This document shows positions 32,171 to 41,147 of a DNA stretch of 64,000 nt, one piece after another. Position 1 is the stretch's first letter; every line of letters begins with the position of its first letter. The translations under genes and the position numbers were made by a program. The notes beneath the pieces were generated by a model, which saw only the letters and a list, made by a program, of their open reading frames with translations, did no database searches and was not told the origin of the DNA. The stretch comes from Euglena gracilis (Eukaryota; Euglenida; Euglenophyceae; Euglenales). Location of the stretch: NCBI GenBank assembly GCA_039621445.1, contig CP154955.1, forward strand, positions 35,160,640-35,224,639, read 5' to 3'.

Positions 32171-32410
32171 CACCCGTGAGAAGCGGGGGGGGGGGCAGTC
32201 TAATATTCATTGGTTGGTGAACCAAGTCTTTCCCAAAGGTTTGAAGGCACTTGAAAGCCATAGTCCCTGAAGTTTGTTTCCCATTTGTTGATTCAAGGAA
32301 GAATGGGTGTGGGACATAGGCTTTGGATGAAAGAGTGCCGAATGGAGGATTTCCCCCCCATTGTTGAGGAACGGGGGGGGGACGAATTTTTGGTGTCCGA
32401 CTAAGGTCGC

Positions 32411-32421
32411 AAGGGAAGGGG
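32411..32421 (+). promoter_or_regulatory. C polypurine tract
   Basis: AAGGGAAGGGG immediately before the 3' LTR. Confidence 0.85.
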
Positions 32422-33250
32422 TGTCGGCCGCCGGCTTTCGCCGGCAGCCAAAAATTGCCAGAAGGCGCAAATTACAAAGTCGCGGGTAACAGCCAATCAG
32501 TTAAAAAAACCCGCGACTTAAATTGGAAGAGGGTCAAATTTCTAAGCTCCTTCAAATTTGTCATTTTTCACAGAACTTGAGGGGTTTTCCCCAATATTTG
32601 GCAAGAAGGAATACTATTGTATTGAATTTGGCAATTGGACTTTAAACTGGAGTGGCAAGTTGAGTTTCATTGTTGGTCACTGATTCATTTAAGTCAATTG
32701 TGTTGAAGGAGCCTTAAACACCACCGCCCACGCCCTATATCCTCGCCTTCGCCTCCTTCACCGAACGCTCCTTGCCCCAAGGTTTGCACATTTCATACAT
32801 TCACATTCCACAGTTTCGGTTTCAAGTGTGTTCTCACTCAAGTTTCGGAGTTTCAGAATTCAAGTTTCTTTCAGTTTTGACTTCAAGAGTGTCAAGATTC
32901 AGGGGGTTGGTTTTTGCCTACAAGGTGTGAGAGAGTTTGAGAGAGAGAAAGAGAGAAAAGTGAGATTTCAATGCAAATGGCAGATTTTTCAGTTTTCACC
33001 AAATTTTCGGAAACCGTTCAAAAAACGATCCTACGCACCGGCTGGGGTTGGGGAAACCACCTGGGGGAAAAAAAGGGGGTTGACTTGAGCCCACCAACCC
33101 CCGGAGAAAGCGCAGGCCCCACCCCGGAAACACCACCCCCCCTGTCGGTGGTCCTCCCCACCGGCGAGGACCCCCCGGGGCCCTCGGCCCGAAGGGACTC
33201 TGCGGTCGCGGGGGCGACCGGCGGCCCGGGGGTGGCGGACCCGGTGAACA
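32422..33250 (+). repeat. C 3' LTR
   Basis: 829 bp, closely matching the 5' LTR, followed by TACT and then the interrupted G sequence. The close match points to a recent insertion. Confidence 0.95.
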
Positions 33251-33675
33251 TACTGCCCTTGTGGCGGTTGTGCGTGGTAATAATGACTACGTAGTTGTTC
33301 TGCCCATTGTCGTTGTTCAGATTGGATATATTGTTGTTCTACCGCCGCAAAAGCAGCGCGTTGGATACTGCTACTAGCCAGATCGTATCTCCTTGGGGGC
33401 CGCGGTTGCGGCACCGCAAACTGTTCATAGGCAGATTCCGTTTGTTGTGGAATCATAGATTGAGATTGTATGCCACCAAGTGTAGTTTGTTGTGGGGCAA
33501 CATGCGGAACCGCATGCTGAGGCACAGGGGGATTTGCCACTACGGGCCTTGCTGCCGGAGCAGCTTGTAACAGAGGGGTTGCCACTACGGGCCTTGCTGC
33601 CGAACATTGTATGCATGCAACCAAGTGTACACAAACACAAAAATATTTGTATGTTTGCAACAATTGTAAAATCAA
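33251..33675 (-). pseudogene. Unknown G polyprotein, start
   Basis: A minus frame opens near 33675 and runs Ala/Val/Pro/Gln-rich into the same QPPQGQY repeat that continues at 20910 after removal of element C. An imperfect duplicated VVATPLL/VVANPPV segment is visible. The start codon is uncertain. The ATG at about 33675 precedes a hydrophobic stretch that may be non-coding. Confidence 0.45.
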
Positions 33676-33994
33676 AATTGTAGCTCCAAGTGTAAAAATG
33701 GGTTATATAGGACCGTAGTCCTTTAGCGAAAAGTCCTTCGCTAGGGACAAAATGGTTTGGCATCCACCCATTATACATTTTGGCATCCGCCCATTATACA
33801 TTTTGTCGAAAGTCCATGATATGGACAAAATAGTGGACATCTTTGTATATCCTCCCTTAGAAGGTATTTACAGAAATGTCAATGTTGTTTCGTTTGTTCC
33901 ATAGCTTCTAGTCTTGTTGGATGTAACCAACAGAACTAGTTGCTGGCTCCCAGGTGTCCACTTCGGGACCATATCCTTTCCACCGTACTTTCCA
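33676..33994 (-). other. G spacer between integrase and the unknown polyprotein
   Basis: AT-rich, no gene. It contains a twice-repeated 25-bp segment (about 33765-33805) and hairpins such as TAGCGAA...TTCGCTA (about 33733-33752) and GTCCAT-GAT-ATGGAC (about 33809-33823). It could hold an internal start signal for the downstream polyprotein; nothing proves this. Confidence 0.5.
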
Positions 33995-35064
33995 CTAATG
34001 TACACCTCTGTCTACTTTGTGGTCAAGGATTTTGTCAACGACAAAATCATCTGTCTCAGGCAGTTTTGACCGTGGTTTGAAGTAGAGACAGGGTATGGCT
34101 TTACCGTTTGGTGGATTCAGGTATGGTTTGAAGTTATCCATGTGCACATCCTCGACACCGTTGAGTAAAGCGACTTTGTAGCGCCCACTTGTGCCCAACC
34201 GATCGAGGATCTCACATGGTCCAATCCAGAGGGGGTCCAACTTCGTTGATTGCATGCGGGTTCTAGTGTTCCGAACCCACACACGATCACCTGGGTTGTA
34301 TATCGGTGATTTGTACTGTTGTAAAAATTGTCTTTGTTTTTGTAAGTGTATAGCGACCACGCGCTTTTGCACATCCGTGCGCAAGGTTTCTACTTCAGAG
34401 AACCATGTTTCGCAACTCACGCTAGAACGAGCGGGTCGTTCTGACGGGATGTCGCCCATGGCTGGGGGGGGTTCGTCCGAAGCCGGTTTTTGTACGGTGA
34501 GTATTGTAGTATCAACCCCGGTAAAGTGTTAATATAAAATAAACACCAGGGTAATACTTGTAACCACGCATTGTACGATTCGGCCAGTGAAAGTCGTAGT
34601 ATGTTGACTACAGCTTTCACTGCCGCTTCAGCGCGACCATTGCCTTTTGGACGATAAATAATAGAAAAATGCTGCTCTATTCCGAGTAAACCGCAAATAA
34701 TTGTAAAAAATCGGGAAGAAATCAAATGGTCTTGATCACTCACGATTTCATTCGGTAAACCCATGAGGCAAATGCATTTTTCTAAAAACATTTGTGCCAA
34801 AACTTGTGCTGTCAACCCTGCTTTCTGGCATGGAATGGCTACAATGTACCCACTCAGCCGACAGACGACAACAAGAACGTAATCGTAAGTTTTGTCATCT
34901 GTTCCTTTGCAAGGTTCGAGTTCCAGAAAATACACGCAGAGGGATGTAGAAATGTCATTTGGTACGGGGAAGAAGTCCATCGTACCAGGGGGGGTACCTC
35001 TGCGCGGTTTCACCGCTTGACAAATTTGGCACCGTTGCGAAATTTGTAAACAGCGCTTGTACAA
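33995..35064 (-). pseudogene. G integrase (frameshifted)
   Basis: The HxxxH half of the zinc domain lies at the end of the preceding frame (about 35090-35130). The CQIC half, core and C-terminal domain are in frames 34417-35064 and 33995-34459. The core has the middle aspartate (IVSDQD) and glutamate (NGRAE). The first catalytic aspartate is tyrosine (CVYFLELEP), a one-base change from aspartate. The C-terminal domain has DPLWIGPCEI. This copy would be inactive. Confidence 0.85.
34028..34048. repeat. Mini-hairpin, 9-bp stem, AAC loop
   Basis: GATTTTGTC-AAC-GACAAAATC, perfect. A relative with the same AAC loop is at 37281-37297. Confidence 0.85.
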
Positions 35065-36331
35065 ATCTTTCGGTCAGGGTTGTACAATACCTGCGACCCA
35101 CCAAAGAAAGAAGTTTGGGGGCCCCAGGGTGACCTTGGTTGTGATAACATAAAAGTACGTCATCAACCAAGTCACAGGGTATGCAGTACTTGTAACCGGT
35201 ATCATTCCGAAAAATCAAACGTAAAGGCGATAAGGTATAATTCTCAACCAATTCACCATTACGCAATCTTTGTACGACATCATTGTAAAAATCATCCTTG
35301 GAATAATCCCATTCTCGAAAAAAGAGAGGGGATGGCGGTTCGGATCGCGTGACCCGGCGGGGGCCCGGCATTCTGCCGCGTTGTCGTTTTCCCCGTACGG
35401 GGGCTATCGGCATCCGCCGCCATATCCGCGAGACAGGAAAATTGTCAAGTAGGTTGTCAGCGGCGTCTGCGCGCCTTGCGTATTCGTCGGCTTCGCGACT
35501 TCCGTGGAACGTGGTATCACCCTCGTCAGGGTTACCAGGGTAATGCCAGGGTGCACGGGAAAGTGGGTCTGCGACTTTTTGAGTATGACCTGGTGTGTAA
35601 ACTACCACCAGGTTGAATTGACTCAAAAACTCGTGCCAGCGGCATCTTCGGCCCACTGAGGACATGGCTTTGTTCAAGTCTTCCGTGTACCAGTGTTGGA
35701 GAGACTCATGGTCTGTCAACACTAGTATTTGTGCGAGTGAACTGGCGACCCAACTTCGTAATTTTTGTAGGATAAGGAGAATGGCATACGTCCCCTTTTC
35801 TCGTATGCTCCATTTGACTTGTCCTTTTCCGTCTTCACCTTGTAGCTTTCTGCTGAAGAATGCTACAGGGCGCAGTTCATTGGACGAGTTATGTTGAGTC
35901 AACACACCGCCGACAGCATAGTCGCTGCTGTCGACCTCCAGTACGTATGGTTTGTACGGGTCGGCAATGTCAAGTACAACGTTGTCCAAGATCAGTTGTG
36001 TAATTGTCGTTAGCGCTTCTCGCATTATATCATCCCATTGTATCTTTGTATTGTCAGGAGCGCGATTTTTGAGTTGTCGCGTCAGTGGTACCGCGATTTT
36101 CGCAAAATCCTTCATGTAAATCGCGTAATACTGCGCCAAACACAAAAATCCTTTTAAATGGGTGATTGTCTTGATGTTTTCAGGTGTCCACTTCTTTATA
36201 GCTTCAAGTTTGCTTGGAGATGCTCTCTCTTGTCCGTTGTTAAGAACGTGTCCACAAAATCTTGTCGTTTCGCGAAATAAATGCATTTTCGCATCCTTGA
36301 CGAAAAGCAAATGTTTTTGAAACGTTGTCAC
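34955..36331 (-). pseudogene. G RT thumb-connection, RNase H and integrase start
   Basis: 458 codons. It begins in the RT region just after the palm (FCGHVLNNGQE), then has the RNase H aspartate box LEVDSSDYAVGG, the glutamate region and VLTDHESLQHW, then a linker and the HHCC start of integrase (YHNQGHPG). The palm and fingers that should precede it are present only on the opposite strand at 36366-37229. Open in itself but not joined to its N-terminal half. Confidence 0.88.
35911..35933. repeat. Mini-hairpin, 8-bp stem
   Basis: CGACAGCA and TGCTGTCG around a 7-base loop, inside the RNase H coding region of G. Confidence 0.75.
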
Positions 36332-36365
36332 TTTTCAGTGGTGGGATTTACCGAATGACACCCCC

Positions 36366-37229
36366 TTGTTCGAAGATTTTTGCGATGTCATGTTACCACC
36401 ATTGAAAGAAATCATTTTTCGTGTTTGTTTCTTTGATGTATTCGGAACTGTTGACCACACTGACAAATTCCCACCGGATAAAGGTCAGAATGACCAAATA
36501 TACCATCTATCCGCAGTGACAGAAAGCGGTGGTCAACATCCCAAATCACAAGAACTATGTACAAAGATCAATCACGAATTCAGTGATGTTTTAGAACATC
36601 CTATCTATGCCAATGACATAGATCCTGCAATTTGCGGACCTTTTGGTGTCTGTAAAATCGACCTCAAAGAAGGTGCACAGCCCATGCACCGAAAATTCAT
36701 TCGCTGTTCAGGCGAAAGAGAACAAGCTCTCAATACAATGATCGAAAAACTGATTGAACGAAAATGGATCATACCCTGCAAAAGCGAGTGGACCTCGCAA
36801 GCTTTTGTTGTACCCAAGCCTCCCGATGCTTCTAGAGAGAAGAAGTGGAGACTTGTGCTGGATTACCGATACTTGAACTCACAGACAAATCACGATCCAT
36901 TTCCGTTACCACTTATCGAAGACCTGATTACAAAACAAGCGGAAAAACGCCTCTGGTCGATTTTCGACTTAGAGGATGGTTTTCACCAGATGCACTTAGA
37001 CCCTGACTCACAACCATACACCGCATTTCTAACCTCCCGCGGAGTTTACCAATGGACAATGTTACCAATGGGTGGTCACAGTTCCCAGCCATCAAAGAAC
37101 AAACACGAACGAGACTTACCGTTTGCAATGGTATACATTGATGACGTGCTGATTGACACACCTCCTCCCAAAATAAATTGCGGTAGTGATATCCTTGATA
37201 TTCACTACCGCGATATAGTTCCGTACTGA
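36366..37229 (+). pseudogene. G reverse transcriptase fingers-palm, inverted
   Basis: 287 codons on the plus strand, inside a minus-strand element. It has an acidic N-terminal part, fingers (KWRLVLDYRYLN), the palm segment WSIFDLEDGFHQ and YIDD at 37134-37145. About 20 residues are missing between TMLPMG and YIDD. The C-terminal end continues logically into 36331 on the other strand, so this segment was flipped in place. Breakpoints are about 36335-36365 and 37180-37230, the latter at a strong palindrome. Confidence 0.87.
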
Positions 37230-37482
37230 CTGCGGGATTTACAGGAATCAGTAGCACACCGCGTGCTTGATCCCGAAGGATCTTGTCAACGACAAGAGGG
37301 ATAAGTTTCAGAGGTGGATGTAGCCACAGGACCAGATCACCCCAAAACTTATCAAAAGCATTTGTATGGCTTGACCAGTAATTGGATAAACGAGAATGTG
37401 CTTTGGACGAGAATGCGTCAATCTCCAATTGTAGGTCCATCGACTTCGCGATTTGTGCGATTTTGGAAAACCAAGCTTCCAA
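37160..37482 (-). pseudogene. G NPPW-like domain
   Basis: The minus frame from 37482 contains an LEIDAFSSKAHSRLSNYW start and a GVLLIPVNP segment, aligning with the VDMFCTP...LLIIPHW region of DIRS and the DCFATSQ...ICPDW region of C. The catalytic box reads HPPL rather than NPPW, so it is probably not an active methyltransferase. It lies between protease and RT, as in C. Confidence 0.6.
37180..37211. repeat. Palindrome at the G inversion breakpoint
   Basis: GCGGTAGTGATATC pairs with GATATTCACTACCGC, 14 of 15 positions with one bulge and a 3-base loop. It lies at the right end of the inverted RT segment. Confidence 0.85.
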
Positions 37483-37726
37483 AATGCGGTATTATCCAAA
37501 ATTGAAGGCATTCCAGATGCGTCTCGCGAAAACTGTCGCGGTTTCAGTCCTGTGGAGGGCTAAAACACAGTTTACCGAGCCACATCGGTAATGCGGTGTG
37601 TCCGAAGACACTTCATCAATCATTGTACCAAATGTATCAGGTGTATTGTAAGAAGTACAATTATTGTTGGCATTCTGCCACTTGTATGCAGGGGCATTGA
37701 TGGGGTTGGCATTCTGCCATTCGGGG

Positions 37727-38122
37727 TCAGAGAGATTGGCTTTCTGGCATTGGAGGTCCTGCTGCGCGATTCTCGCGATTCCGAACAGGGACGCGATTCC
37801 GCGTTTGTCCAATTGTCGATCGTTCAGCGGTCAGGGTAAACTCGGTACCGGTTCCGGTACCAAGTGTACTCTGGTTGTTGTGTAAAGCGATTAGTTTGGA
37901 AGGTTCAACAATACATCCACAGTCGAAATCAGGTTGTGTGGAAATTCTCCGGCAATGTTCGCATTGGTAGGAAGTGTCGGTCTGGTAGTGCATGTCAGTC
38001 ACGTGTAGTGTGTGCATGGGGGTGTTGGAAGTTGTAGCTGCTGGGGGATGTACAGGGGTGTCCGAAATCGAAACACCTGGTGGAAAACGTAAAAGTTGTG
38101 CAGCTGGGCGGCTACTCGACAC
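37727..38122 (-). pseudogene. G small Cys-containing ORF
   Basis: 131 codons between protease and NPPW domain. It has a CEHC pair and then CGC, a possible zinc site, in otherwise Ser/Thr/Arg-rich sequence. Probably part of the Gag-Pol linker; not recognised. Confidence 0.4.
37844..37861. repeat. Mini-hairpin, 8-bp stem, TT loop
   Basis: GGTACCGG-TT-CCGGTACC, perfect. Confidence 0.85.
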
Positions 38123-38196
38123 CGAAATTTCTTCAGACCTTTGGGCTTTCGCCTTGGAACGCAGTGAAACGTGGGGGGTTAAGCTACTCGCTTTCC

Positions 38197-38969
38197 CTAC
38201 CGCATGGGAACGTGCGGTAAAAGTGTAGTGGGCAGGGGGGCAGCTTTCTCTCTACCCCTAGGGTAGGAAACGGTGTTTTCGGTTGTAGAAAACGTTGTGG
38301 CAAGGCGGGGGGACACCTTGGAAGATGTCTTAGGGGATAATTTCGGTGGTGTGGGTTGTGTGCGTGAAGTAGTGCGCAAACCGAGGGAGGAGCAATCCAC
38401 AATCAGGCGGTTCTGACGCAAAAACGGAAAACACAAAATTACGTCAGACCCGCGGATAACCGATTCGTAACTCCAGGTACCCAGAAAATTTTGTATGTGT
38501 GGGGGCTGTGAGTGGTGCTTGGGGATGATGGGGAGGAGTATGTCCAAAAAGCATCCCAAGTCACCACCACACATGGGGCTGTTGTCAGCAGTCATAATTT
38601 TGATGGGGTACTTGGCTTTCACCAGAGGGAGTTGGGAAATAATACCGTGCGAAAGAGAAAGGGGATTCGACACCCTGCGTCGACCAAAATTTTGCATTTT
38701 GTAGAAAAATTTTGTGTTCGGATTTCCGCTTGGACCAAAAGTTCCATGGGGCGTAGGCAAAGTGCAGGATCCGGTGTAAAATTGTTGACTCTCCAACTAT
38801 TCCAGGATCCCGTTCCTACTTTGCTCAGCATTCCAGGCACAAATTTGGAGTGGGGGGTGGGGGACCCAAAAATTTTCTGGGAACCGACCAAAAAGGCAGA
38901 TGGGCAGGGAAAGTAAGGTTGATCAGGTCCTACTTTCGTCAGTTCATCAGCCCAGAGGTCCGTGCCCAC
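38197..38969 (-). pseudogene. G aspartic-protease-like region
   Basis: Frame 38619-38969 has KCKILVDAGCR, a retropepsin-like site with DAG in place of DTG. Frame 38197-38796 continues with IKIMTADNSPM and a VILCFPFLRQNRLIVD segment, matching the flap and the second domain half. One frameshift near 38640. The DAG and the shift make activity doubtful. Confidence 0.6.
38198..38219. repeat. Mini-hairpin, 7-bp stem
   Basis: TACCGCA and TGCGGTA around an 8-base loop in G. Confidence 0.75.
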
Positions 38970-39056
38970 AGACCTCGGGCTCCCCTACTCCAAGTCCGAT
39001 TCAGCACTTCGTCTGTTTATCGTTTTCTTGTGTGAGTAGATAGCGCGCAATGCGCG

Positions 39057-39071
39057 GACCGCATAGCGGTC
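39057..39071. repeat. Mini-hairpin, ATA loop
   Basis: GACCGC-ATA-GCGGTC, perfect 6-bp stem. Confidence 0.8.
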
Positions 39072-39602
39072 GTCCTCCAACGGGGATTCGGAATTCTCAT
39101 CCCCCTCCCTGCCCGAAGCGGGGTTTCCTCCTCCAAAGAGGAGATTTTGAACCCGACCTTGTGTTTGTTGTTTGTGTTTTGTATCATTGTGATGACGTTG
39201 GTTCGGGCGGGGAGAGCGAGAACGGTAACATTTGGACGAGTGGTGATTGTGTGATCCACAAAGGGAACACTTTTGTCAGTTTTGTGATTTTGATGGGCTT
39301 TCACCCCTTGGAGGTCTTGGTGAGCGGAATCCCGTTCGACAACGGTTCTTGTTGTAATCCGGTTTCCTGGATGACGATGGCGAAGGAGATGATCCACTTC
39401 GCGAACGTGGTCGCGATGAATCGCGATTTGTATCACGTTTGTAAGGGGGTCGGGGTGATCGACCACGAGGTGCGCGATCGCTTCCGCGGTTGCGGAACGG
39501 TGATCGGGGCCTTTGGTGGTAACCTGAAGATTGTGATTGTCCAGATTTGGGTGAAAACCCAGAGGAGCTCGAGCTCCGCGGGGATTGTGAACCCCTTGGA
39601 CT

Positions 39603-40211
39603 CTAATACCGCTTTCGCGTATCAGGGTGGGGGCAGTCACGGGACGTATGCCCTGCTTTGTTGCACAAGAAGCAAGTTTTGTCAGAAGATTGGTCAGATG
39701 AGGGCGGATAGCGCTTTTTTGTATCTCCCCTTGGGGAGTTTGTATGTTTACCGTATCCCCATGGGGATTTTGGCGATTTTGGAGAAGAAGTCTTTTGTAG
39801 TGCACTTACCGTACCGCTAGGGAGACCAGCGGTAGGGTGGTGGGTGTAAGCCGATTGTATCTGTCCCAAAAGTTGTGAGAGTTTCATTTGCTTGGAAACA
39901 TAGTTCCATCGTTGTTCAAGTGTGAGTTTGTTGTCCGCGAGTTCCTCGCGCTGGATGTCCTTGATAATTGTAGAGATGAAATGGAGGAGAACCGCATCAA
40001 ATTGTTCTTTCATTTGGTTCTCTCCCAGTTCATCAACCTCAGAAGCCAATCCCAACCATTTGGAATACCAAAGGTCGATTGACTTCCATTTTCGGTCAGT
40101 TGGTGCGAATTTTAGCCATTTTTTCTCCAGCGTAATTCGCGAAATTAGGCTTGAACAAGTTGACGCATATTGGTCAACCAGTTCGTCAAAAGAAATCTGA
40201 TTCTGGATCAC
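39603..40211 (-). pseudogene. G gag nucleocapsid region
   Basis: 202 codons ending in a CCHC zinc knuckle, CFLCNKAGHTSRDC (39633-39674), the RNA-binding signature of Gag nucleocapsid. The upstream part (KKWLKFAPTDRKW, EQRWNYVSKQMKLSQLL) looks like a capsid C-terminal helix bundle. It is in the same reading frame as the coiled-coil Gag upstream, separated by single stop codons. An overlapping basic frame continues to 39017. Confidence 0.75.
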
Positions 40212-40467
40212 AAGTTGTCGGGTGCGATCTTTTTCTTCCTTGGGGAGGCAATGAATGAATTACATCTTGATTACCTCAGGGTTCCCGTCTTGGATTGGAC
40301 CCTTCAAGTCCCAGTAGTATGTCCAGTCGCGCCAAAATTGTTTCCAAGTTGTGGGATCTCCGTCCCATTGTGGCTTAACCTTGTTGGCAATTGTGATTGT
40401 ACCTTTGAAATCGCGTTGTGGACCGCGATTTACATCGTAATTGTTGGGGTAAGGTTGTTGTTGTGGC

Positions 40468-40517
40468 ATGCGCAAATGCGCATCCATGATGGTACTCATG
40501 GTACCGTAGGTACCATG
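40468..40517. repeat. Two perfect hairpins in G gag
   Basis: ATGCGC-AAAT-GCGCAT (40468-40483) and CATGGTACC-GTA-GGTACCATG (40497-40517; 9-bp stem). Confidence 0.88.
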
Positions 40518-40896
40518 GGTATTTGGTACATCACAATTCCGCGAATTGTATGGTTGTGGTTCGCGATTCCGCGATTCGGATTGTGAAGGGTCGCGATTCC
40601 GCGATTCGGGGTGTGTTAATATACCAGGGGCGTAAGAATCCCGTTGTTCACCCGCAAATCGGGTAAAATCCGTGTTTCGCATTCGCGATCCATGGCCAAT
40701 ACCCGGGGTAGGGGTATGGCTCATGCCGCGAATCAGTCCCGACTCGCGAATTTCTTGTTGTAAAACCGGAGGATTCGCGGTTTTTATGATAAAAACTGGT
40801 TCATCATCCGAAGATTCACCCTTAGGGGGGGGAATTTTAAGTTGTGGTATAAACGGGCGATTGTAATCGCGATTGTAGGCATGTTCATGATTATGT

Positions 40897-40910
40897 GCAT
40901 CCGTGGATGC
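40897..40910. repeat. Mini-hairpin, GT loop
   Basis: GCATCC-GT-GGATGC. A related GCATC-CGAA-GATGC lies at 41026-41039. Confidence 0.85.
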
Positions 40911-41147
40911 TTGTAGGGCATGCACATCCGAAGATGCTTGTAGGGGTGCGCGTACTGCGCTTTTGGAAGGATTGGCATCCAACGAATCGTGAATTTGATG
41001 CACAAAGTCGCGAGTTGGATGTCGGGCATCCGAAGATGCTTCGGTTGATGCGCGAAAAGCGCGTTGCGAGCTGGAAGTTGCATTTTGACCACCGAAAACA
41101 CGGTTTTCAGGGCAAAGTGTGGGGGGTTGCGGGATTTTGCATGAATC

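Larger units (their letters stand above)
20911..33250 (+). mobile_element. Gypsy C, nearly complete LTR retrotransposon
   Basis: LTRs of 827 and 829 bp bound a 12.3-kb element. Each LTR starts TGTCGGC and ends AACA. TACT flanks it on both sides (20907-20910 and 33251-33254). A primer binding site abuts the 5' LTR and a polypurine tract abuts the 3' LTR. Genes in order: gag, C5-methyltransferase-like, NPPW domain, protease, RT/RNase H, integrase. All from methyltransferase on are open; gag is broken by single-base shifts. It is inserted in the unknown polyprotein of G, in the opposite orientation. Confidence 0.95.
40260..41003 (-). pseudogene. G gag middle part
   Basis: 247 codons in the same frame as the segments on both sides, bounded by a TGA (41148-41150) upstream and a TAA (40260-40262) downstream. 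The first two thirds are Ser/Arg/Asp-rich with repeats caused by GCGATT-type DNA motifs. The last 60 residues (PQWDGDPTTWKQFWRDWTYYWDLKG) resemble the start of a gypsy capsid. Confidence 0.65.

Noticed and set aside
36366-37229. A separate plus-strand retroelement inside G
   Set aside because: Only RT fingers-palm is present, G lacks exactly that part on its own strand, and the protein order joins at 36331. Inversion explains it better.
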